From positions 186,001 through 250,000 of the forward strand of contig CAUWAG010000003.1 in assembly GCA_963556695.1 (NCBI GenBank): DNA of 64,000 bases, read 5' to 3'. The position numbers and the translations under genes are program-made. Positions 21,648-32,231 of the stretch are shown here, one piece after another (within the stretch, counting starts at the first letter, position 1; each line of letters opens with the position of its first letter). The notes below the pieces were generated by a model, which made no database searches, was not told where the DNA came from, and saw only the letters and a list, made by a program, of their open reading frames with translations. Source of the stretch: Anthostomella pinea (lineage: Eukaryota > Ascomycota > Sordariomycetes > Xylariales > Xylariaceae).

Positions 21648-24600
21648 TATGTTGGCGCAAGAGGAGACGCGAGGTCCGTGACTTGGAGTTTAGGGCGAGA
21701 TTCTGGTGCAAGTCATCAACGCGAGAAAGACGGCAGCAGCAGTACGACTGAAATGGAGATGTGTCAGAACAGGCTCATTTTCGGAGCTGCCACCAGGTTA
21801 TAACATAATTGCGGTTTGTGTAGAGCAAGGAACTCCCATGGCCTTGCACTATGGTTTCAAACCTCCCCGGGTTTGACCAGCCTAGGAAACTCCATGGGAA
21901 CTCTGAAAGCCGCCAGCACGGAGAGGTGGAGAAAAGACAGTATCTCCAAATCTCCCCAGCTGAGGATCATCATGACCCACGGTAGATGTTTGGGATACCC
22001 TCGACTCTCGAGGGAGATCGCTCCCAGGGCCACCATGCATGACATATTTGCGACGGGGGTCAGTGAGATCAACGAGGCGGGAACAAGGCCTCAACGGGCC
22101 AGCAGCCGGACGGGGCAATCCAGTCACGCCAGTCACGCCGAGTTGCTCGCCAGGTAGCTGCTGTCACGGTCCGGTAGAAGGACAGAGCGGGATGAAATGG
22201 GGACGGGGACAGGGTCGGACTTTCGTCAGCTCACGCGTTCATGAAGCAGGAAGCTGGAAGTACGAAGCTGGGAAGCTAAGAATAGCCCGTCGGCGGTATG
22301 GGACTATAATAACGCCTCTCCCATTTCATTAGATTACCTGTCTCGACGGGAGCGACCGGCCGTTTCGCCGCCTCTCTTTATCTCTATCGGACACTTGAGA
22401 TGGGGGAGATGATGGAAGATCAAAATGGCCTGTTGCTGACAGCCCTTCTCCAAAGCCTGTCTTGTGTTGAAAGCCCAAGCCCAACGGCCCAGCACTAGCT
22501 TTATTAGTTATCAACCTGCCACTCTGGATGTAATCCCGCAAGAGCTGGCGCGAGTTTAATGTCATTATCATGCTGCCACCGTTTGAGAAGATGGCCAAGG
22601 TGAGTAGAGGTTAGCTAGATGCACAAAGTGACGTCGGGCGAGCCGAATGCCGCAACCAACTCGGAAAGTTCTCGATGAACGAACTGACAATCTGACATGA
22701 GACGACCGTTGCGACTTGCCTAATCCTAGGTTGGCGCAATTTCCACACTCCATCGTGAACCTGCTACTGGCTAGTGACGCATATTAATAAATGCTTCTAG
22801 AAGGTGTCTGTTGGCGCAAGCTCAAGCTGTTTTGGGCTAGCTGGACCAGCTGCGATGACGCATCTGGGGTTTGCGACGCCCTTTCGGCCAACCCGAGATG
22901 AGGCCATTCCCAAACGAGGTCGTCGGACAACATGAATGGATGATGGTACTGGTACTACATAGGTACCGAGGCATTTCACAAGTATGAGCAATGAAGATCG
23001 ACATTGATGCCAATTACATACTCTCAATGATACCGGGATGCATGGTCTTCGGTGACGATATCCGGCCTCCCCTGGCATTCCTTGAACCTTCGCTTTCCCT
23101 GACTAGAAGTTAGACCGTTTGGCTTCGTCTCAGCACCGCGCTAGGATGTAGTAGGGACCATCCCAAGTTGACAAAGTTTGACAGAAGCTGCCTCATCACG
23201 CCGTGCTTTCTTTGGTCGCAGACCCCCAGTGGCAGAAACCACCATCTCGCTTGGAGCCATTCTCAAGCATCAGACCATTTGTAAGTTGAATTAGGTGAGA
23301 GAGCCAGGGCTAACCTTTCATACCTTGCTACCTCTTTTTCCGTCATTCCGAAGGGGAGATCAACGCCAGCTAGGTATTGTAGGTACCTTGCTCAGCTTCC
23401 ATGCGCCGCAGGATCAAGCCTCGGTAAAGGGAGGCAGGGAAGAAGTTATGTCGCGCAGTCGCAGCCGGTCGGGCCGTTTGGGTACATGTACAATATAGCA
23501 GGCTTGCTATTGACTGTTATCAATCATGCAGTCTTTGTACCTTGAGACCAAGCTGCCTCTTCAGCACGGCAGCGGACATTGGGGAGGCAGGGGGAGACGC
23601 CCTATATTGCATGCCTTCTAAGCGCCGTGGGATGATGGACCGGACATTGCAGCATCGGGACAGAGAAGGGGAGGACTATGATGGGTGCCCGTCCAATATG
23701 TCTAAGGGTCAAGAAACGTACGCCAAAGCTAGCAATTGCGAAAATGAACAGCCGTGATGCTGCTGGGAGGCTTTGCGTGCGGGAAGAATAGGTTAATGAC
23801 CCGATGTCCAGGGGCGGCTATCTTCTTTCTTCCAGAAGTCTAGCTTCTTGATATATGACGACTTGGTCCTGGGTTCTGAATGATATTATATTACACTGCT
23901 ACGTGCTAGAGCAAGCACTTTCTGCGCAGGTAAAACAAGGCAGCGGCATCGACTCGGGCTTGTCTTGCTCGCGTCGAGCAACGTGATCGCTATAGGGAGA
24001 GTGTGACCTGTGGTTCTACTACGACAGCCTCAGCTGGCATTCCACACGGCCATAAGCAAAGAGATCAACTTGGAAGGACGATTCCTGGATTATCGTGAAC
24101 AATGCTTCTGCCACCAAGCTTTGGGGATGCACATTTAGAAAGGGGTTGGGACTTGCAAGATCCGTGGCAAAAATGAAAATACTGGAATAAGCATAAAGGA
24201 ATAAGCAGCTGTGGTCTTATACGCTACTTCTAATACTTATTCTGGTGTGCTTATTCCAATTAAAATAAATATCCTATCGTTTGCCGGACGGGTGGTGTAC
24301 GGAGACATGGACTTATGAGGCTTCAGTGTATCTAACTGTTCGACGACATGCGCAACCTCCATCACGAAACCAAGCAATCTCCAACCCAGATGAGCCGTTA
24401 GACGTCTCCAACCTTTCAGGCCCAGGCGACAGGTGAAAGGGCACAAAGAATGCAACGAAGAAAGCACTGCTGAGGTTCACCAGCCCTTTGATATGATCAT
24501 ATCCACGTAGACTCTGCAGCTCAAGAACTGACCGAACCTGGATGTATGATCGCAACCCTCTACATCCGCAGCCAACGTCTCGTCCGCCGCATACGTTTCA

Positions 24601-24678
24601 GAGACAATACACACTCGTTTCCCTCAGGGGCTGACTCCTTTGCCAACCAAAGATATCACCACTCTCTAAATCACCACC
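21648..24678. other. Gene-poor region, 3 kb
   Basis: No ORF here has a convincing family resemblance, and splice-joined candidates were not found. It contains one short inverted-repeat element at 24183-24258. The left end is the chitinase promoter and the right end the promoter of the kinase relic. Confidence 0.5.
24183..24258. mobile_element. Possible tiny MITE-like element with 11-bp inverted repeats
   Basis: TGGAATAAGCA at 24183-24193 and its exact reverse complement at 24248-24258 bound 76 bp, with further degenerate copies of the same word inside. The same 11-mer recurs at 62179-62189. No target-site duplication was established. Confidence 0.4.
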
Positions 24679-25747
24679 ATGCCTTGGTTGACCCTCTTTG
24701 AGCACCTCCTAGGTCCTGCCAGGGTCGCCACTCTCGACCAGTGCAAAGAGGTAGCAAAGTCGATCCTAGGATCATCCTACACCGACATCCGCCCCGTCTC
24801 GCAGCAGGGCTCGCTCTCGTACACGGTAGTAGGCACGCGCACAACGAAAGAAATAATCTCTTTCCGCCTCGGCGGCGTACTGCGGCGATGTGACGGCCTG
24901 TCCGCAGCACCCTCTGCACGTCTGCCGCATGCCCTGCAAGCCAGGGACCGCCGCCTCGACTGTATCCGGGGCGTGCGAGGCCGAAGATGAAGCCCAGAGC
25001 TCCAAAGCGAAACGGATGACGCTGAGCGGCGAGCATAAGAGGAAGCGCATCACGTACCTACGAGCACTGGGTCGCTACTTTGCGCGGTGCTATATGCACC
25101 CGCAGCGCGCACCCGCCAGCGGCACCACCAACAAAGACGAAGACGGAGACAAAGAGACCCAAGATGCCATCCGCCGCATGGGCATCATCCGCGACTTTGC
25201 GCCCAAGTTCAGCGACGCCATCGCCGAGATCGAGGCCGCGATCCCGATCCTCTTCAACCGCAGCACCGACAAAGGGGCCAAAGCTTATCCGCAGGCCCTG
25301 GCCCACGGCGACCTTGCAAAGAGCAACATCCTGCTCGACGAGACCGCTTGCGATATCACCGGCATCGTGGACTGGTCCCTTGCGCGCATTGCGCCCTTTG
25401 GCACGGATCTCGGGGCGCTGTTCCTGAGCACGGGAAATGACAACGATGACGAGGACGAGAGGGTTGGAAAGGACGGGAATGCCGAAGACACCTATATTGC
25501 TGGCGCGTGGAAATACTACGACTGTCGTGCAGAGCTCGAGGACGCGTTTTGGGGCGAATTCTGGGCCGCGACCGGTATTGTGCAGGTGGCAGAGCAGGGC
25601 GAGGTTCGGCGCCAGGCCGAGATGGCAGGACAGCTGAAGACCATCACCAGCTTCTGCTTCAACAAGCTCGCCGATGGGACTATGACGGATTCGATAGTGA
25701 AGTTCAATAAGGGTCTGGTGGTGGGTTTGTTCAGCGCCCACAAGTAG
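24679..25747 (+). pseudogene. APH/choline-kinase-like phosphotransferase, apparent frameshift
   Basis: Resembles the large fungal family of aminoglycoside-phosphotransferase-fold kinases, whose small-molecule substrates are mostly unknown. The N-terminal part (MPWLTLFEHLLG to TTKEIISFRL) is in one frame; the rest continues in the next frame from about 24870, with MPCKPGTA, the catalytic loop HGDLAKSNILLD and the metal-binding DW of GIVDWSLARIAPFGTDLG, ending GLFSAHK. The change occurs at a GGCGG run near 24868-24878 and no intron of workable size explains it. The region between the two halves is also shorter than usual in the family. Either a decaying gene or a one-base sequence error; catalytic residues are intact. 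Confidence 0.62.
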
Positions 25748-26227
25748 TAAGGTCGGTGTGGAAGCTCACATGGGGGTGGGTAGCGGTACCGGCAAGGAGG
25801 CCGACCATGGTTACAAGTGGTGAGTTTTGAACTGAGTGGGTGGGTGGACGAGAGAATATCTCAAGGGTTAGTACAGTCAGGGCAGATCAGAACACTCGTT
25901 TGAAAGATACAGCGGTCTATTATCTACCGCTATTGGTATTTTCTTGTGATTCATGCAGAGCGACCACCGAATCCACGGATCTACGTGCTGGTGGTTCTCG
26001 GAACTTTCATCTCTGGCTCTTCTCGCGGATGCTCGTCATCGGAGGCCGCAGCGCCGTGCTGAAAATCTTCGCATTCGGAAGGAAATTTCCACTGTGACCA
26101 ACGAGCAGAACGAGCGAATAGCCACTCCAACGATGAACCTGCAAAGTACCGACATGAAAGGGGTGCCAGAAGTAATGGGTAGTCGGAAAAGGGGGCCACC
26201 AAATCCGATGCGCGTAGTCTGTCAATG
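25748..26227. other. Intergenic region between convergent genes
   Basis: 3' ends of the kinase relic and dsk2; nothing further seen. Confidence 0.4.
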
Positions 26228-27717
26228 CTACGAGCCTAGAAGGTGCTCGATAGCACCTTGAACGCTTCCACCGCTGCGTCGGAGGGCAGCAACATTTCGG
26301 TCAAAGTCGAAGAAGCCCATGTCGTTGAGCTGTCTCAGCTGCTCGGCATATCGTTCCTCGGGTGGTCGATTGTCTGCTGGTGCCGCTGGCGCTGGAGAGC
26401 CCGAGGAAGATCCCATACCGAGCATCTGCATCATTTGTTGCAGGGCTTCGGGCGACTGCATCATTTGTTGCAGGGCTTCGGGCGACATGGGCGGCATGCC
26501 GAAAGGGTTTGCGCCTGCTCCAGCTCCTGCACCCGCACCTGCGCCTGCGCCGGGATTCATACCGCCAAACAGGCTGGCGAAGGGGTTCGGCGGAGGATTT
26601 GTAGCGTCGGTGCCTTGACCTTGACCGGTGGCGTTGTCGGCTTGCGCGCCAGTCGTTCCCTGAGCCGGGGTCGTGCCCGTGGTGCCCGTTGCGCCCGTGG
26701 TGCCAGCTGCACCCTGACCAGCTTGTGGCGTTCCGAAAGGGTTGAAGAAAGCGCCGAACGGGTTGGCAGCATTGGCACCTGCGCCGGCCGCTCCGGGAAC
26801 CTGGATGTTACCCCAGCCGGCAGGATCGAAGGGATTGAAGGGGCTGGCTTGGCCCTGGGCTCCTGCGGCCTGATTGTTGTTTCCCGTACCGGCCGCGGCT
26901 CCGTCGCCAGGAGTGTTGTCGGTTACTCCAGGCATGGGGAAGGCGTTCTGGCCTCCATTGCTGCCCCTCATCATGCGTTGCATGCGAGCAGCTTGTCTCA
27001 GGGTGTCGGGGTTCGACATCATCTGGCGGAACATGGGCGACCGTATCATCTCGCGGGCGTTGGGGTTGTTTCGGAGCGCGGGGCTGGACTGGATCATCAT
27101 GTCGATGAACTGGTCGTTGTTCAGCATCTCGTTCAGTTGCTGCGCCGTGTTAGGGTTGTCCAGCATGTTGGCGAGCTGCTCATCGTCGACCCCGGAGCCA
27201 ACCATCTTCATGACAAGATAATAGATAAGTATGTATTCGGTATAGATATGTAGCCGAGCATAACGGAAGTACTTACTCCACCGTCAGGACCGAACATGTC
27301 GGCGGATGGCAGGCCGGTCAAGCCAGCATAGCGCGCGCCGGTGAGGCCTGCGAGGGGATTGTTGGCAGTGCCGGCAGCCATGTTGGTGGGCACCTGGGGC
27401 GGCTGGGGCGTGGACGACGAGGTGGTTGCGGGCGCGGGCGCGGGGTTGCTGGCAGCGCTCTTGACCAGGTGCACGGTGTTGCCCGACTTGATCTTGTAGG
27501 TGCTAAGAGGCTCGTCATTCTTCATAACACGGCCTGAGTAGATGAGACGTTGGCGCTCGATGGGGATGTCCTCGAAGTCGGAGCCGGCAATCTTGGCCTT
27601 GAGGTCGTTTACGGTGGCGGCCTCGGACATGGTGATGGTGTGCTGCTTGTCGCCCGACGTCTTAACCTTGAAGGTGACGTCGGGGCTCGCGGCACCCTCT
27701 GCGGAAGGGTCGGCCAT
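26228..27717 (-). CDS. dsk2: Ubiquilin / Dsk2, UBL-UBA proteasome shuttle
   Basis: Adaptor that binds ubiquitylated clients with its UBA domain and the proteasome with its ubiquitin-like domain; cytosol and nucleus. Exons 27717-27277 and 27205-26228 give 472 aa. Residues about 15-85 are the UBL (VTFKVKTSGDKQHTITMS to LSTYKIKSGNTVHLVKS). STI1-type motifs follow (NPNTAQQLNEMLNNDQFI, PMFRQMMSNPDTLRQAA), then long Gly/Ala/Thr/Asn/Pro low-complexity stretches. The C-terminal UBA reads ERYAEQLRQLNDMGFFDF to GAIEHLLGS. A perfect 30-bp tandem duplication inside the coding sequence repeats SPEALQQMMQ. The intron acceptor is the unusual GAAG just before ATG. Confidence 0.94.
26427..26486. repeat. Perfect 30-bp tandem duplication inside dsk2
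   Basis: Two identical adjacent 30-mers (26427-26456 and 26457-26486) encode the ten-residue repeat SPEALQQMMQ. In-frame, so likely a recent benign expansion of an STI1-like motif. Confidence 0.9.
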
Positions 27718-29112
27718 GGCCAGATGTGGACGTACTCGGCGCGTTTGTCGGTTGCGTGAAGACGAGGCGAGGTGAGGCGATACGAGGCAGGATTGCGCCG
27801 GGCAATTGGAGGAATATGGCAGCGCGGGGTGCGGAGGAGTGGCCAAACGCACAGTAGGTAGGACCTGAGGCAAGACAAAGTACACGAGATGCTGCTACAG
27901 ACGGAGAGCTGCGAGATCAGCTCGAATACTGTCGGTGTAATGTTGCGGGCGGCCGACTGCGTTGCTCTGTGTGATGGTGAAGTGAGATGGGAGGTATACC
28001 TTAGGTGGCAGACGTGATTACGTAGATGCGTAGATGGCCTGGTTGGTTCAATGGAACCGTCCAGCCCAGCCTTCCAAGTCGATTATGAACATTACCTTAC
28101 GCGAAGGGTCCACTGTATAAAACAACAGTCGACCGCTGGCGTTGGCGGGGCACGACACAAGGTTCCAATGGTTGAGCACCTGCACCTCCAGCTGCACCTG
28201 CAGTGAGACCACCACCAGCAGAGAGACCTGAACAGTGAACACCTCAGCCAGCCCTGAGACAGGATAATTGTCAGTCATGCTCTCAGGGTCACACGTCATT
28301 GCATTCTGTATGAATATCTTTAAAACTCACAAGCAGTCAGACTGTGCCTTTTGGTAGCTTTCCCATATGCTGATAAATCACAAGTCTTGTTGTAATCTAT
28401 CAGTGGTCTGGGTGGTGCTTGATTAAAAGGTCGCATGGAAAGGATTCCATCCGAGATGTATCTAAATACCTAAATTACAGTGGTGAGGTACCTGGGGCAA
28501 CAAAGGGTTGCCAGGCAGCCTTCATCAGGTAACCACCTCCAACATATCTGGTGGGGTTACCAGAATACTCCATATGGGTCCATGCACTGGATCCACAAGA
28601 CCAGGAGGTGGACGAGGTATCACTCTAATGAGGTTGTCCCAGATGCCCCCGCGGAAATCGTTCGTCTTCTCTTGGCATCTACAGCCCTTCGTGATGAAGG
28701 TGCTCGACTTTGAGCTTGACTGGAACAGCTTCAAGCGTGTTCTCGGCATCATAGCTAGCATCCATAGTACACGTGTTAGAACTCAAAGCATGCGGCGAAA
28801 TCATGTGAAGCAAATGCAAATTCCCACGTTGATAAGGCAGGCGAGAGAACCCCTGTGGGATTTGCACCACTAGGGAACCAGCACTGCCACCAATGAGCAG
28901 CATGCCGAGGCTTGAGGCTCTCTGTCAACTCTGCCAACTCTCGTACCTACATGAATGTCCATCGCCCAGTCTTCATCTCTCCTGTCTACTTTGGTTCCAA
29001 ATGTAAATAATACGACCGCGCATTGTCTTTTGTATATTCCTTTAGGTACTTTAACAAACCTCATTTCCTGCCTAGCCCGACTCGCAACTCTCATCCTGAC
29101 TGTGGCATCATC
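27718..29112. other. Divergent intergenic region, dsk2 / quinone oxidoreductase
   Basis: 1.4 kb with promoters of both flanking genes. Short ORFs have no recognisable features. Confidence 0.45.
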
Positions 29113-30430
29113 ATGCGGGGTATCCAAGTGGTCGAATATGTCAAGGTAAGGAAGGATATGAGGATATCAGATTCAGACAAAGGATTGAACATCTCACCAG
29201 TAACACGCTTCGTAGGGGCCTAAAGAGCTGAAGGTAGACGAGCTGGCGGACCCGGAGCCCGGCGCCGGCCAATATCTCATCCAAGTTCACGCCGCCGCAA
29301 CCAACTTCTTGGTACGTAAGAAACTTCCTCTTCGCGTACCCCGAGAGCCCGTTTCAAGATTCAACCTGTCCCTTTGTCTTGACTTTGTACTAACCTCGTC
29401 TCAATAGTAAGTAACTAAGGTACTGGGTGCTGATTGTATCTCCGGCAAAAGAGTTTACGAGTACTAAGGTGGCACCGTACCACACCATAGTGATATCCTC
29501 CAAATAGCGGGCAAATATCAGAACCAGCCGCGTATGTCCCTGTCATGCCCAACCATGTAATCTGTACCCAATCTAATCACTTCTGAAGCCCTCCCCTGGG
29601 TCGCGGGCGCCGAGTTCTCCGGCGTCGTGCTGTCCACGCCCGCCGACAGCAAGTCTCCCCGCTTCCCCGTCGGCAGCCGCGTCTTCGGCGCCAGCCAGGG
29701 CGCCTATGCCACCAAAGTGTGTGCGCGCGAGCACGAGCTTCTGCCCGTGCCGGAAGGGTGGTCCTTCGCCGATGCCGCCGGCCTCTTCGTCACGGCGCCC
29801 ACGAGCTACGGCGCTCTAGTATTACGCGCTGGCATCAAAGCCGGCGACTACGTGCTGGTCCACGCCGCCGCTGGGGGAGTAGGGCTGGCAGCTGTGCAGA
29901 TCGCCAAGGCATTTGGTGCCACCGTCATCGCAACGGCAGGAAGCCCGAGGAAGCTCGAGGTGGCCAAGGCTTTCGGTGCTGATCACTTCGTCGACTACCG
30001 CGACGACAAGTGGCCGGACCAGGTCAAGAAACTGACGCCCAAGGGGCGCGGCGTCGACATTGTGTACGATCCCGTCGGCATCGTTGACAAGTCCACCAAG
30101 TGTATCGCGTGGAACGGCCGCATTCTGGTTGTTGGCTTCGCTGCCGGCAAGATCGAAAAGGTGGCCATGAACAAGGTGCTGCTGAAGAATATCTCCCTGG
30201 TGGGCATACACTGGGGCGCCTACGCCCGGTTCGAGACCGAGACCATCCCCGTCGTCTGGAACGGCATTGGCAAGCTGATAGAGCAGGGCAAGTTCAAGGG
30301 CACCGTGTTTACGGATCAGGAGTTTGTAGGGCTGGAGAAGATCCCCGACGCTCTGCTGGCGCTGGGCGGTCGGGAAACCTGGGGCAAGGTTGTCGTCAAA
30401 ATCCCTCAGACGGCAGAGAGCAAGTTGTAA
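29113..30430 (+). CDS. NADPH:quinone oxidoreductase (zeta-crystallin family), one-base frame problem
   Basis: Zinc-free medium-chain reductase that reduces quinones or enones with NADPH. Exons 29113-29145, 29216-29311, 29491-29531 and 29589-30430. The protein starts MRGIQVVEYVK, has AATNF, DILQIAGKYQNQPP, GAEFSGVVLS, the nucleotide-binding AAAGGVGLAAVQIAKAFGA and GVDIVYDPVG, and ends ETWGKVVVKIPQ. The exons sum to 1012 nt, one too many. With the obvious donor (TTG then GTACGT) and acceptor (ACCATAG, preceded by a TACTAAG branch-like site) the join gives TTG-TGA, a stop, where the family has Asn-Phe-Phe-Asp. An alternative donor and acceptor can keep frame but adds odd residues. The last exon alone holds the whole cofactor domain. 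Confidence 0.8.
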
Positions 30431-30501
30431 GAGTAATCAACAGTGTTCATTGTATGATTTTGATAGGTTGCACGTCGACCTGGCGCTACACCATCACCTG
30501 T

Positions 30502-31452
30502 TCAACCGGTTGTCTCCTTCAGCATTGTATGATTACCGTAGCCCGAATACTTGATCTGTATCTGCATGCTCTCCAGCAATCTCTGCTTCATCTCCGCCTC
30601 GCTCTTCACGATATCCACATTCAAGAACGCCCCATGCGAGCTTCTAAACTCGTACTTCTTCAAGATATTCCACATCCTCTCCAGCTCGTCGGGCGCCAGT
30701 GGGATCATGTTCGGGATGCTCCACAGAAATGCGTAGCTGTTCATCCCCTGCGGCCGGGTTCGGGTGTTCCCTGCCGCGTCTGTATCCCAGCTTCCCAGTC
30801 CGGCGGGCGTCGTCACGAGCGTGTCGGCGATCAAGAGCCGGCCATCGTACAGGGTCACGAGCGAGCCCGGGAAATGGCCGCCAAGCTTGAGCACCTTGAC
30901 GCCGGACGATGTTCCGTCGATCTGCAGATCGAGCTCGGTCTCGGTAATGAAGACTTGATGTGACGACGACTGCGTCAGCCACTGCCTATCCTCGGCCGCT
31001 AGGTACACGGGACACGCAAAGGCGCGCGCCCACTCCACGTGTGTCGTGTAGTAGTGCGGGTGCGAGATGACGATAGCCTTGAGGCCGCCCATACCCTGGA
31101 TCTCCTCGATGGTGGCCTCGTCGAGCAGCGTGATGCAATCCCACAGCACGTTGCCCTTGGGCGTCCGGATCAGGATGGCCCGCTGTCCGATGGCGACCTT
31201 GGGCTCGGTTACGATTGACATAAGCCTGTCGTCACACGGGATCGGAGTCCAGGTGTTCTCGTGGCTGGCGCGCAGCTCGTCAAGAGTGGTGAATGCCTGT
31301 CCGCCGGGCGGGGTGAACTGTCTTGGGTCATCGCAGATGAAGCAAGTCGTGACTTCGTCTCGGCTGGCCGTGGGGAACTGGGTCCCGCATGCTGTGCAGA
31401 CGAGCCATGATGCCGTCCTCGTGGGGTCATATGCGGGTTCCTCTGTGGCCAT
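30502..31452 (-). CDS. Metallo-beta-lactamase-fold protein with N-terminal zinc ribbon
   Basis: Single-exon gene, 316 aa. Residues about 16-42 hold two CxxC pairs (VCTACGTQF and CFICDDPRQ), a small zinc-ribbon-like knuckle. The rest is an MBL fold: a strand VLWDCITLLD, the metal motif ISHPHYYTTHVEW (HxH spacing with the second Asp-His pair altered), KLGGHFPGSLV and LLIADTL. Because the canonical HxHxDH is not fully kept, the metal centre may be one-metal or altered. The substrate is unknown; fungal relatives are annotated only as MBL-domain proteins. No signal peptide. A GAT trinucleotide repeat sits just upstream of its ATG. Confidence 0.82.
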   Translation of the reverse strand: MATEEPAYDPTRTASWLVCTACGTQFPTASRDEVTTCFICDDPRQFTPPGGQAFTTLDELRASHENTWTPIPCDDRLMSIVTEPKVAIGQRAILIRTPKGNVLWDCITLLDEATIEEIQGMGGLKAIVISHPHYYTTHVEWARAFACPVYLAAEDRQWLTQSSSHQVFITETELDLQIDGTSSGVKVLKLGGHFPGSLVTLYDGRLLIADTLVTTPAGLGSWDTDAAGNTRTRPQGMNSYAFLWSIPNMIPLAPDELERMWNILKKYEFRSSHGAFLNVDIVKSEAEMKQRLLESMQIQIKYSGYGNHTMLKETTG

Positions 31453-32231
31453 TTCGAGACTGCCGTGCCACGGGTGGTGATGGCGGCGGTGGTGATGATG
31501 ATGATGATGATGATGATGATGACGATGATGATGATGATGTATGAAAGTCGCGAAGACTTACTTGTGATGGACAGAAATGCCGAGACTTTACAGTACCTCT
31601 GGTAGGCAATGAGGGGGTGAGAAGATGTCCGTGTATTATAATTTGTATGTCACGAAGTGGCACCACTGCCTAGAATCCTGTTGCTTTCTTTTGGGTCCGC
31701 TGATGCCATGACCGATCCCAGAACGATATGCAATCGGAAGACACGGACGACTACGAGCAAGGCTTGTATATAGAGGTCTGGCGGCGTACAACAGAATGAA
31801 GATCGAACCGCTTTGGTTAATCATACCTGACCGACAAATCCGATGTCATCCCAATTCCAAGATGCGATAGTCGGGGGAGTGGGGGAGGGCGACCGCAACT
31901 GGCAAGGGACAAGATTGTAGACAAGGTGCTCAACTCCTTGTGGGGAAGTTCTACGCGCTTATCGCCGGCGGGAATGCAGGTGAGCAACGGTGGCTGCAGC
32001 AGGGTGGTCGCGAGGGAGAGCGGGGGACGGGGACTATTCTATCGTCTCCTATCTGCGGCACATTGTGTAAGCTGCTTATACTACTGCTTTTACTGCCACC
32101 ACAACTTCGTTCTCACTCCAGTTTCACCGACTCTGCCTTGACTAACAAACTGACAAGTGCTCGAGGGTACATGTTGACGTGCTTGTGTCGGACAGCCACC
32201 GAGCAAGGAGTACTAAACGGACACCGTCACC
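31453..32231. promoter_or_regulatory. Divergent promoter, MBL protein / amidase
   Basis: About 780 bp. Contains the GAT microsatellite at 31491-31539 and no supported ORF. Confidence 0.45.
31491..31539. repeat. (GAT)n microsatellite
   Basis: About 16 units of a GAT/ATG trinucleotide with one interruption (GAC), 40-90 bp upstream of the MBL-protein ATG, so probably in its 5' UTR or promoter. Confidence 0.92.

Noticed and set aside
26243..27253. 336-codon ORF antisense to dsk2
   Set aside because: Lies opposite a well-supported GC-rich coding sequence; composition is Cys/Arg-rich shadow translation with no domain.
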